64,000 bases of DNA from an uncultured Acetatifactor sp. (GTDB lineage Bacteria > Bacillota > Clostridia > Lachnospirales > Lachnospiraceae): NCBI GenBank assembly GCA_947624245.1, contig CANQJL010000002.1:62001-126000 (forward strand), written 5' to 3'. Positions 7,959 through 15,521 of the stretch are shown here, piece by piece. Under the pieces are notes generated by a model. It saw only the letters and a list, made by a program, of their open reading frames with translations. It was not told the DNA's origin and searched no databases. The position numbers and the translations under genes were made by a program. The stretch's first letter is position 1. Every line of letters begins with the position of its first letter.

Positions 7959-9647
7959 ATGGCAAAAAAGATTCTGAGCATAGAAGCCGGCAGATGGTGG
8001 ACGAAGGTAGTCCTCACAGAGCCTTTCAAGAGAAATGCGCCCATTGAGGACATCTTTTATTTCCGTACCCCTCAGCGCGCGGTGGACGACGGTTATGTGC
8101 GTGACCGCGACCGTTTCGTACGGGCGCTGAAGGATGAGCTGGTAAAGCGTCAGATCGCGGAGAAGAGCGTAATCTTTACGCTGGGCTCCACGAAGATCAT
8201 TACCCGTGACATCATTATCCCCATGGTGAAGGACAAACAGCTCCCCGGCGTTGTGGAAGCGCAGGCGAAGGAGACCTTCCCCATGGATATCACTACATAC
8301 ACTATCTCCTATAAGAAGATGGGAGAGGTGATGGAGAATAACGTAAAGTCCCTGCGGCTTTTGCTCATTGCCGTTCCCGACAATCTGATGACCAACTACA
8401 TGTCCGTGGCCAGCGCGGCAGGACTGAACGTGGAGAGCTTTGAGTATGTGGGAAACAGCTCCGTTTCCTTTGCCCTGAGCCATTACAGCACCGACGGCAT
8501 CATGGTGCAGCTGGAGGAGAACGTGACCATCGTCAGCATTATCTCCGGCAGGAAGCTGATGTTCCAGAGAGTGGCTCCCAGCGGATACGGTTCGACCCTG
8601 AACGCCATCATGGAGCATTCCGTTCTGGGCGTCAGCGACGAACAGCAGGCGTATGACTTCCTGACCCAGCACAATGTGCTGTACAAGAAGCCCAAGCTGT
8701 CCGCGATCACCAGCGAGGAAGACGAGAAGAAGCAGGCAAGTCTGGAAGAAGCCTATGAAAATATCAAGGATTCCCTGAGCTACCATGTGCGCGTGGCCAT
8801 CACGGCGCTGGAGTATTACAGCAACCAGTCCGGCAAGAATCTGTACGGCGTAATGCGTCTGGTGGGCGACGGCGCAAGGATCAAGGGACTTGACAAGCTC
8901 TTTGCCGACTCCGTGAACATGGAGCTTCGCATGGAGCCCTCCACCACGATGGTGAAGCTGACCAAGCACGCCGCAATGGAGGACGTGGTGGGCGTGGACT
9001 TCACCTCCGCTCTGGGCGCGGTCATCGCTCCCCTTGAGATCAGACCCAAGGAGATGCTGGCCAAGGAGTCCAAGAAGACCACCATGAAGACGGCCTACAC
9101 GGCCTTGGGCGCATCGGTGCTGATCAGCGGCGCGCTGGTGTTCGCGGGATTCTTCCGTTTCAGCCAGGCGACCACGGAGCACATCCGACTGACCAACAAG
9201 ATCAACGAGCTGAGCTATATCAAGGAGGTCTATGACGAGAACAACGCCGTGAAGCTGGAGAACAGCGAATATCAGTCCTTTGACAATATGACATGGGCGG
9301 ACAACGAGAAGCTCCTTGCCGTGATAGAGGGCTTGGAGAAACAGCTTCCCGCCTCCGCGAGGGTGACGAGCCTGACGGCGTCCGGCAATGCCGTGACCCT
9401 GAACCTGACCAGCGCCGAGGAGATGACGGCGGCTGAGCTGCTCTGGAACCTGTATGAGATCGAGGAGATCGAGAATGCGTCCCTTCCGAACATGTCGAAG
9501 GTAGTGGACGAGGCCGGCGATTATTACTGGGAATACAGCGTGACGGTACAGTATGTGCCGGAGGAGCTGCCTGAGGTGATCCTGCCGAATGCCGCCGCAG
9601 AGGGCGGTGAGGCGCAGGCGGAAGACGGAGGTGCGACCAATGAGTAA
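7959..9647 (+). CDS. pilM: PilM-PilN fusion, pilus alignment protein
   Basis: The first roughly 350 residues are PilM, the actin-like cytoplasmic protein of the alignment complex (opening KKILSIEAGRWWTKVVLTE; conserved VEAQAKETFPMDI). At about residues 378-400 there is a single membrane segment (TAYTALGASVLISGALVFAG), then a coiled, ferredoxin-like PilN domain (LEKQLPASARVTSLTASGN...WEYSVTVQY). In Gram-negative bacteria PilM and PilN are separate proteins that bind through the short PilN cytoplasmic tail; here they are one 562-residue chain. AAGGAGAACACAC precedes the ATG. Its stop overlaps the pilO start by 8 bases. Confidence 0.85.
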   Translation: MAKKILSIEAGRWWTKVVLTEPFKRNAPIEDIFYFRTPQRAVDDGYVRDRDRFVRALKDELVKRQIAEKSVIFTLGSTKIITRDIIIPMVKDKQLPGVVEAQAKETFPMDITTYTISYKKMGEVMENNVKSLRLLLIAVPDNLMTNYMSVASAAGLNVESFEYVGNSSVSFALSHYSTDGIMVQLEENVTIVSIISGRKLMFQRVAPSGYGSTLNAIMEHSVLGVSDEQQAYDFLTQHNVLYKKPKLSAITSEEDEKKQASLEEAYENIKDSLSYHVRVAITALEYYSNQSGKNLYGVMRLVGDGARIKGLDKLFADSVNMELRMEPSTTMVKLTKHAAMEDVVGVDFTSALGAVIAPLEIRPKEMLAKESKKTTMKTAYTALGASVLISGALVFAGFFRFSQATTEHIRLTNKINELSYIKEVYDENNAVKLENSEYQSFDNMTWADNEKLLAVIEGLEKQLPASARVTSLTASGNAVTLNLTSAEEMTAAELLWNLYEIEEIENASLPNMSKVVDEAGDYYWEYSVTVQYVPEELPEVILPNAAAEGGEAQAEDGGATNE

Positions 9648-10356
9648 GATTAAAATATCCAATTCGGAACTGAGACTGATCATTATGCTGTTGGCCATCA
9701 TTCTGCTGGCGCTGGCTTACTATTTTGGCTTCTATCGTCTGAATCAGGCGTCTCAGGTCATAGAGCTGCAGAACGATACGGACCGCATCACCGTCAACGA
9801 TCTCGAGGCGATGGTGGACAGATCGCCCATCGTTCAGCAGGAGACCGAGGAGATGAAGGCGAACATTGAGAGCATCATAGCGAAGTACCCCTCCGATCTG
9901 ACTACGGAGAAGGCCATCTACCTGATCAACAGCATGGAGAATTACTCCGGTGCGGAGTCCCTGCAGAACCAGTTCGTCATGGACAATCTGGTGATGATGT
10001 TCCAGAACCCGAGAGAGGGGCAGGAGGCGGTTCCCATGGGACGCTATGCGGCAGTCACCGTCAATTATGTGGTGAATTACGCCGGCTTTAAACAGATGCT
10101 CCAGTATATTGAGGCAATGCCTGATCGGATCACGCCGTCTCTGGTGTCGGCCACCTACGATCCGGAGCTCGACATGCTGACCGGCAGCATTACCATGAAC
10201 ATGTATTATCTGACCAATACGGGCAAGGAATATCAGGTTCCGCCTGTTGAGGGAATCGAGCCGAAGGGTGTGGACAGCATCTTCGGAGCCGGCGAGGGCA
10301 TTGATGTCAACGCAGCGGCAGCGGAAGAAACGCCTGAGGAGGGCGCGGAAGAGTAA
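9640..10356 (+). CDS. pilO: PilO-like pilus alignment protein
   Basis: Short cytoplasmic tail, one membrane segment (about 13-32, LIIMLLAIILLALAYYFGFY), a coiled stretch, then a ferredoxin-like domain (VNYVVNYAGFKQMLQYIEAM), the architecture of PilO/GspM proteins that pair with PilN. The start at 9640 (ATGAGTAA overlap with the pilM-pilN stop) has GGAGGTGCGACCA before it, giving 238 residues. The acidic tail is probably disordered. Sequence similarity in this family is low, so the call leans on topology and position. Confidence 0.75.
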   Translation: MSKIKISNSELRLIIMLLAIILLALAYYFGFYRLNQASQVIELQNDTDRITVNDLEAMVDRSPIVQQETEEMKANIESIIAKYPSDLTTEKAIYLINSMENYSGAESLQNQFVMDNLVMMFQNPREGQEAVPMGRYAAVTVNYVVNYAGFKQMLQYIEAMPDRITPSLVSATYDPELDMLTGSITMNMYYLTNTGKEYQVPPVEGIEPKGVDSIFGAGEGIDVNAAAAEETPEEGAEE

Positions 10357-10386
10357 CAATTGTCAATGAGGAAAGGCTGCAGGTCG

Positions 10387-11559
10387 ATGATGAAAGACTA
10401 CAAGCAGGAGAAAGTAAATAATGCAAACGGCGGTTTCTCCCTGGTGGAGGTGATCATTGCCATCGTAGTGCTGGCGCTGATCGCGGTGCCCCTTCTGAAC
10501 TATTTTACCGAGTCCATAAAGCAAAGCGCGCGCATGGCGAGAAAACAGCAGGCGACGCTTCTGGCGCAGGAGCTCACGGAGTCCATGAAGGCGGAGAGCC
10601 AGCTGATCCAGTATGACGCCGGAAACTTCACGGCGCCGATCCTGACGGATCCGGATCCGGACGGCTATGGGCTGACGATGTCCGTGGATCCCGCTTACGA
10701 CAGCTTCCGTCATGACGGTCTTGGCATGGCGGTCTTTGACGGCGGCTACTCCGGCACCAACGGAGATTTTGATCTGCAAGTCACTCTGAATACCGATGTG
10801 GCGTCCAACGATCCCACGATGCCCGCGGCGTTCGGCATCAACAACAACACGGACGCTCTGGCGGTGGAGTCGGATCAGCTGAATACCGCGCTGGTGTATT
10901 TCCGCACGATCCACAATAATTACTGCGGCGCCAATCCGGGCACGCCCCTGCTGAGCCAGGACGAGGTGAAGAGTGCCCTTTCCCGCAAGATCTATATTGA
11001 TGTAGACTACGATACCGTGGCGAATAAGTTCGGTGTCAGCGCACATTATGAGTATACGTGCGACGGCGTTGCGGGCGTGGACCCCGCGGACGTGTTCTCC
11101 AGCACCGCTCTTGTGAACGTGCATCTGAACACGATTAAGAACGTCTATCTTTTGTATGACTGCATGGAGAGCGTGGCGCACGACAGCATCACGCTGAACA
11201 TCTCACCGGACGCTCTGCATGAGATGGCACTTTTTAAGGAGGCGCCGGGCGATGCCGACACAGAGAGGACGAAAATGGGTCTTTATCTGGTGGCGCAGGG
11301 GGTTCCCGCCAGCGGTTATACGGTGACGGTGGACGGCGTGGGCGCGGCCGTTTCCAGTACGTATATGGTGAACGTCCACTCCAATATCGAATCCCCCAAT
11401 ACGGTGGAGAACAATGTTGGCACCGTCAGGAAACCGCTTACAAGCAGTCTCACTCCGGTGCGCCTGGTATCTATCACGACACAGGTATTTCCCGCCGGAC
11501 ACGCGGCAGGAGATGAGGCTCTGGCGACGATGACTACCACGAAAGGAGAACAGCCATGA
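10387..11559 (+). CDS. prepilin-like minor pilin (PilV/GspI-like)
   Basis: Prepilin signal NANGG then FSLVEVIIAIVVLALIAVP: cleavage expected after Gly16, with Glu at mature +5. The mature part, about 374 residues, is large for a minor pilin. GAGGAAAGG at 10368-10376 best serves the ATG at 10387 (10 bases); an ATG at 10366 is possible but has no ribosome binding site. Its stop shares ATGA with the next gene. The position in the cluster and the VEVIIAI signature suggest a PilV/GspI-type initiation-complex subunit; the exact role is inferred. Confidence 0.75.
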   Translation: MMKDYKQEKVNNANGGFSLVEVIIAIVVLALIAVPLLNYFTESIKQSARMARKQQATLLAQELTESMKAESQLIQYDAGNFTAPILTDPDPDGYGLTMSVDPAYDSFRHDGLGMAVFDGGYSGTNGDFDLQVTLNTDVASNDPTMPAAFGINNNTDALAVESDQLNTALVYFRTIHNNYCGANPGTPLLSQDEVKSALSRKIYIDVDYDTVANKFGVSAHYEYTCDGVAGVDPADVFSSTALVNVHLNTIKNVYLLYDCMESVAHDSITLNISPDALHEMALFKEAPGDADTERTKMGLYLVAQGVPASGYTVTVDGVGAAVSSTYMVNVHSNIESPNTVENNVGTVRKPLTSSLTPVRLVSITTQVFPAGHAAGDEALATMTTTKGEQP

Positions 11560-13853
11560 GGTTCAGATTGTCTTTGAAGGGGCAGAATAAGGGCGCGTCT
11601 TTGATCGCCGTTGTTATCGCACTGATCTTTGTTTCCATTATCGGTGCGACCGTAATGGCAATCACACAGACGAATATTCAGCTGCGCAATGCAGAGACGC
11701 TTTCCAAGCACAATTTCTACGGCGCCGAGGAGGTCATGAACGAGATCTCCGCAGGGCTCAACGAGAAGGCGGCCAGAGAGATGCAGGAAGCCTATATCAG
11801 TGTGCTGGCGGACTACAGGGATATCGTGATGGGCAGCGGAAGCCTGCAGAAGGCATTCAGCGACGCCTACATGGAGGAGCTGGAGAATACCTTCTGGGAC
11901 GGACTTCCCACTCAGATTATAAAGACGAATGACAGCGACCCGTCCGTAAAGGAATTCGTATACGGAAACTATAATAAGGATGTAGTGTTCGACGGCTGGT
12001 GGCATGCATGTGACCATGATGCCGGTTTACTTACTTCCTTAAACAACTTCAAAAATTCGGAGGAGGGAAGATGCTATATCACCACAGACGATGAGTCCAC
12101 CTATACGCTGGACTATATCGAGGGCGTCTTCACCCTTCAGAACGTGAAGGTGAGATATGTGGACGATGCCGGATATGAGACGGAGATCACCACGGATATC
12201 GCGCTGCACACGCCGGATCTGAATCCGGACGACGGCAGCCAGATCAGGAATTTCATGCGGTATGCGCTGATCGCCGACGACTATATATCCGTCACCGGCG
12301 CTACCGTGAACGTAAGCGGAAGCGTTTATGCGGGATATAACGGTATCGTCACCCGCGGCGCCACCACCAGCTTTATCGGAAAGGATATTGTCACGAGAGG
12401 CGATATCCTTCTGGAGAACGGCTCCAACATGACGCTGGGCGACGCCTCCAGCCGTATCTGGGCGGAGAATATCGCCACAAGGGACGTTACCGGCGTAGGC
12501 GGCGGATCGCCTTCGTCCTCCACGCTCACCGTGAACGGCAACTGCTATGTGGCGGACGACCTGACGCTGGGCGGAAGCGGCAGCAATGTGAAGCTGAACG
12601 GCAATTACTACGGCTATAATTTCAAGAAGGATTACACCGGTGCGGCCTCCCCCGACAAGGCGGAATTCAGCAGCTCCATCGTGCTGAACGGCGCGGACGG
12701 CAGGCTTGACATGACGGGACTGAACTATCTGTATGTGGCAGGCAGGACCTATATCTCAAGGGGCGGCGCGGCGAGCACCAACGCCGATATCCCGATGGGT
12801 GAGTCCCTGTCCGTGAGGACCAACCAGCTTGCCTACAATGTATCCGCGGCTTACGTGGAGCTTCCGGCAGGCGGGGATCCCATTGCCACAGGCTTCAAGG
12901 GCGGCGACAGCGGTCTGCGGGAGTATGTGAACTTCGTGGGACTGACGGAGGATCAGGTATGGCCTCATCTGGATCCCGCGAATCCCATCGCCACGTACCG
13001 CTATCTGGATCAGGGCGCTGCAGGCAGCCATGTGGCCTATCGGTATTATCTGAACTTTAAGTCCGAGCAGGACGCCAATGATTTCTTCTATGCTTACTGG
13101 ACGGCCAACAGCACGAAGCTGGGCGCTTACGGAGACGGGTATGCGGACGCGATTCTTGTCAGCCCCGGGCTCATCTATACCCTGAGCGGCAACCTTCTGG
13201 AGAGGGCGACGGACACGGGCGTGGCAAGCGGCTTCCAGGAGAACAAGACAAATATCGTGATCGCGGACTGGCAGGCGGCGGATCCTTCCACGGGCGCCGA
13301 TGAGGGTGTATACCACACCTTCTCCGACCGCATCGCCATCAATTATATGGCACTGCAGATGTATCTGGAGGATTTCCACACGGGAATCGATTCCGCCCAC
13401 GTGCGTTTCAGTGAGGACGCCCTCGGCAACATCGACAAGTCCGTGACGCCTCTTACCAGGAACCTGATCGACATGGACGCTCTGGAGGACAGGGAAGCGG
13501 GTACGGTAGGCGTAGATCATCTGGTCCTGATAGACAACGCAGGCGGCGCGGCCTATGCGACGGCGGTGAACGACAAGGGCCTGATCATCGCTACGGGAGA
13601 CGTGAACGTAACGGGCAGCTTCACCGGCACCATCATCGCCGGCGGCAAGATTATCCTTACCGCTTCCGGCACCACCGTGACGGCGGACGAGAATCTTATC
13701 AGTGAGATGTTCAAGAACGACGCGGCTCTGGGAAGCAGCTCCATATTCACGAAGTATTTCGTGGACAACGGCACCGTGGCGGACGGCGTGATCGGCGCCG
13801 TGGACATCGGCAACTATGTATCCTTCGAGAACTGGTCAAGGACGCAGAAGTAA
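11556..13853 (+). CDS. large prepilin-like protein lacking Glu5, candidate pilus tip subunit
   Basis: The N-terminus NKG then ASLIAVVIALIFVSIIGATVMAI has a prepilin-type Gly13 and hydrophobic helix but Ala instead of Glu at mature +5. GspK/PilX-like tip subunits share this lack of Glu5. It has 765 residues. The middle (about 240-370 and 680-735) has many short hydrophobic-Gly repeats such as VNVSGSVYAGYNGIVTRGA and FTGTIIAGGKIILTASG, suggesting a parallel beta-helix or bactofilin-like fold. Coupled to the preceding pilin by ATGA, with AAAGGAG 8 bases upstream. The tip role is inference. Confidence 0.7.
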   Translation: MRFRLSLKGQNKGASLIAVVIALIFVSIIGATVMAITQTNIQLRNAETLSKHNFYGAEEVMNEISAGLNEKAAREMQEAYISVLADYRDIVMGSGSLQKAFSDAYMEELENTFWDGLPTQIIKTNDSDPSVKEFVYGNYNKDVVFDGWWHACDHDAGLLTSLNNFKNSEEGRCYITTDDESTYTLDYIEGVFTLQNVKVRYVDDAGYETEITTDIALHTPDLNPDDGSQIRNFMRYALIADDYISVTGATVNVSGSVYAGYNGIVTRGATTSFIGKDIVTRGDILLENGSNMTLGDASSRIWAENIATRDVTGVGGGSPSSSTLTVNGNCYVADDLTLGGSGSNVKLNGNYYGYNFKKDYTGAASPDKAEFSSSIVLNGADGRLDMTGLNYLYVAGRTYISRGGAASTNADIPMGESLSVRTNQLAYNVSAAYVELPAGGDPIATGFKGGDSGLREYVNFVGLTEDQVWPHLDPANPIATYRYLDQGAAGSHVAYRYYLNFKSEQDANDFFYAYWTANSTKLGAYGDGYADAILVSPGLIYTLSGNLLERATDTGVASGFQENKTNIVIADWQAADPSTGADEGVYHTFSDRIAINYMALQMYLEDFHTGIDSAHVRFSEDALGNIDKSVTPLTRNLIDMDALEDREAGTVGVDHLVLIDNAGGAAYATAVNDKGLIIATGDVNVTGSFTGTIIAGGKIILTASGTTVTADENLISEMFKNDAALGSSSIFTKYFVDNGTVADGVIGAVDIGNYVSFENWSRTQK

Positions 13854-14165
13854 TCAATTCGGTCAGAGGTATTTTTATATATATCATAACGGTCAGAGGT
13901 AATATGTCCATAGACCGTCATGGGTATTATGTTCCGGGCAGTATTGCAGGCGGCGCCGCAGGTCACAGCGCCGGTGCCGCAGGCAGTATTGCAGAAAGTA
14001 AGTAGTATTGCGGACGGTATTGCGAGTATTGCAGACAGTAAGAGGTATTGCAGACGGTAAGAAGTATTGCAGACAGTAAGAGGTATTGCAGACGGTAAGA
14101 AGTATTGCAGACAGCAAGAAGTATTGCAGACGGTAAGTAGTATTGTTCTGTAAGGAGAGTGTAGA
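13854..14165. other. gap before a pilin gene, dominated by repeats
   Basis: No gene. The first part (13860-13930) is AT-rich with two AACGGTCAGAGGTA copies about 29 bases apart. A GC-rich stretch at 13941-13985 follows, with GCAGGCGGCGCCGCAGGTCA and GCCGGTGCCGCAGGCA similar to each other, then the 19-bp array. The apparent long minus-strand frame across it is a product of the repeats. Confidence 0.6.
13986..14155 (+). repeat. 19-bp tandem repeat array abutting a pilin ribosome binding site
   Basis: The consensus is GTATTGCAGACRGTAAGAR. Six full 19-bp units run 14026-14044, 14045-14063, 14064-14082, 14083-14101, 14102-14120 and 14121-14139, preceded by three degenerate units (13986, 14005, 14017). 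The last partial unit, 14140-14155 (GTATTG...GTAAGGA), contains the ribosome binding site of the pilin gene at 14166. Units alternate ACAGTAAGAG and ACGGTAAGAA, giving a 38-bp higher-order period. There are no spacers, so it is not a CRISPR array. Confidence 0.92.
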
Positions 14166-14690
14166 ATGAGCAAAAGGTTGCGGGAGGATAACAGGGGATT
14201 TTCCCTGGTGGAGCTGATAGTGGTCATGGCCATTGTCGCAATATTGGTGGGCGCCGTCGTATCGCTGTTTCGGCAGATCACGTTCGCCAATACGGAAAAA
14301 GCGGCCGAGACCATTTCCGCCAATCTGGAAAAGGCGCGTGTCGCCGCTATGAGCAAGTCCGGCAACAATTATATCTATATTTATAAACTGGACGACGGTT
14401 ATTACATGAAAAGCCTGAGCGACAATCTGGATGCTTTTGACGGGGCGCTGCTCGACGAGAGCGGTGTCAGGATTTGCAACAACAACATTCAGATCTACAG
14501 GGGCGGCGCATCGGGAACCCTTGTGGACGGGAGCGAGATCATACGGATCCGCTATACCAAGACCGGCGTGTTCCACACCGAGACCAATGTGTTCTCCGGC
14601 TCCGGCACGGAGGGACAGATCTTCGTGGACGGTGTCGGCGATCATACCATTTCCCTGATCAAGACCACGGGGAAGAACTATGTGGATTAA
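14166..14690 (+). CDS. prepilin-like minor pilin (GspH/FimT-like)
   Basis: Signal DNRG then FSLVELIVVMAIVAILVG: cleavage after Gly11, Glu at mature +5. The mature protein of about 163 residues continues with FRQITFANTEKAAETISANLEKAR, the helix-then-domain arrangement of GspH/FimT minor pilins. TAAGGAGAG lies 7 bases before the ATG, and that ribosome binding site is the end of the 19-bp repeat array. It is followed after a few bases by another prepilin gene. Confidence 0.8.
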   Translation: MSKRLREDNRGFSLVELIVVMAIVAILVGAVVSLFRQITFANTEKAAETISANLEKARVAAMSKSGNNYIYIYKLDDGYYMKSLSDNLDAFDGALLDESGVRICNNNIQIYRGGASGTLVDGSEIIRIRYTKTGVFHTETNVFSGSGTEGQIFVDGVGDHTISLIKTTGKNYVD

Positions 14691-14714
14691 GCAGATTTGC
14701 GAGGAGGATATATG

Positions 14715-15416
14715 ATGAGACGGGATAACAGGGGCCTGACCCTGATGGAGCTTGTCATAGCGATGACCATAGCGACGATCATCATGGCTGCGGCCATCAC
14801 GTTCATCAGTAATGCGCTGAGAAGCTACAGAGTGGCGTCCGATACCATCGATCTGCAGATGGAGGCCCATGTGGCCATGGAGCAGATCGGCGTGTGGGTC
14901 ATGGAAGGCAATTATGTGGTGACGGAGGACGACGGCACGGCGAAAGGTCTGGTGCCGAGAAGCGGCGCAGGCGACAAGAAGGCAATGACCGTGTATTACC
15001 GGCCGAGACCCATAGATGTCTCCAGACTGCCTGTGGGCACTACGGTCAATGAAGACGGCAGGGTAGTGGCTTCGGCTTCCGCCGGTGCCGGCAGCACCCC
15101 CTACAAAAGGGTGATATGGCTGGACGACGGCGGCCTGTACATGGTGCAGGAGACGTTCACGGACGACGGCGCGGACGCGCCGGAGGCAGACTTCGCAGCG
15201 TATGAGCTTCCTGCGGACGCAGCGGACAGAAAGAACTGCATCAGCCCCTACGTGGTGGATATGGATTGTGTGTGGAACAACGACAGAGAGACCTATGTAG
15301 TCACGCTGCAGATGAAGGCCGGCACTCAGGAGTATACGCTCAAAGACGAGCTGACCATGCGCAACCAGTATGTGGCGCCCACGGCGGCCACCCCTTCCCC
15401 CACCGCAGGGCCGTAG
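14715..15416 (+). CDS. prepilin-like minor pilin (PilW/GspJ-like)
   Basis: Signal DNRG then LTLMELVIAMTIATIIMAAA: cleavage after Gly7, Glu at mature +5. The segment SNALRSYRVASDTIDLQMEA with a later MEQIGVWVMEG fits PilW/GspJ proteins. GAGGAGGA at 14701-14708 gives best spacing to the ATG at 14715; the ATG at 14712 is the alternative. About 233 residues, ending in a Pro/Thr-rich tail. With the two preceding prepilins and the Glu5-less protein, the cluster holds a full GspH-I-J-K-like minor set. Confidence 0.78.
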   Translation: MRRDNRGLTLMELVIAMTIATIIMAAAITFISNALRSYRVASDTIDLQMEAHVAMEQIGVWVMEGNYVVTEDDGTAKGLVPRSGAGDKKAMTVYYRPRPIDVSRLPVGTTVNEDGRVVASASAGAGSTPYKRVIWLDDGGLYMVQETFTDDGADAPEADFAAYELPADAADRKNCISPYVVDMDCVWNNDRETYVVTLQMKAGTQEYTLKDELTMRNQYVAPTAATPSPTAGP

Positions 15417-15521
15417 GAGACAGGAGACGAAAGGCAGAATTAAAAAGTTTTCGGAGCATAGATCGATTCAGTCCTCAGGCAGGAAAGCGCCTGTCATGCA
15501 GGACAAAGCGAGGGATCAAGT

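Noticed and set aside
7716..9701. 661-residue open frame on the minus strand opposite the pilM-pilN gene
   Set aside because: Same shadow effect; no ribosome binding site or domain, and it runs through the ends of three real genes.
13986..14155. Possible CRISPR array
   Set aside because: Units are contiguous and 19 bp long with no unique spacers, and there are no cas genes in the window.
13893..14870. Minus-strand frame encoding repeated TVCNTSYCLQY-like text
   Set aside because: It arises because the 19-bp repeat stays open when translated; it also covers two real pilin genes antisense.
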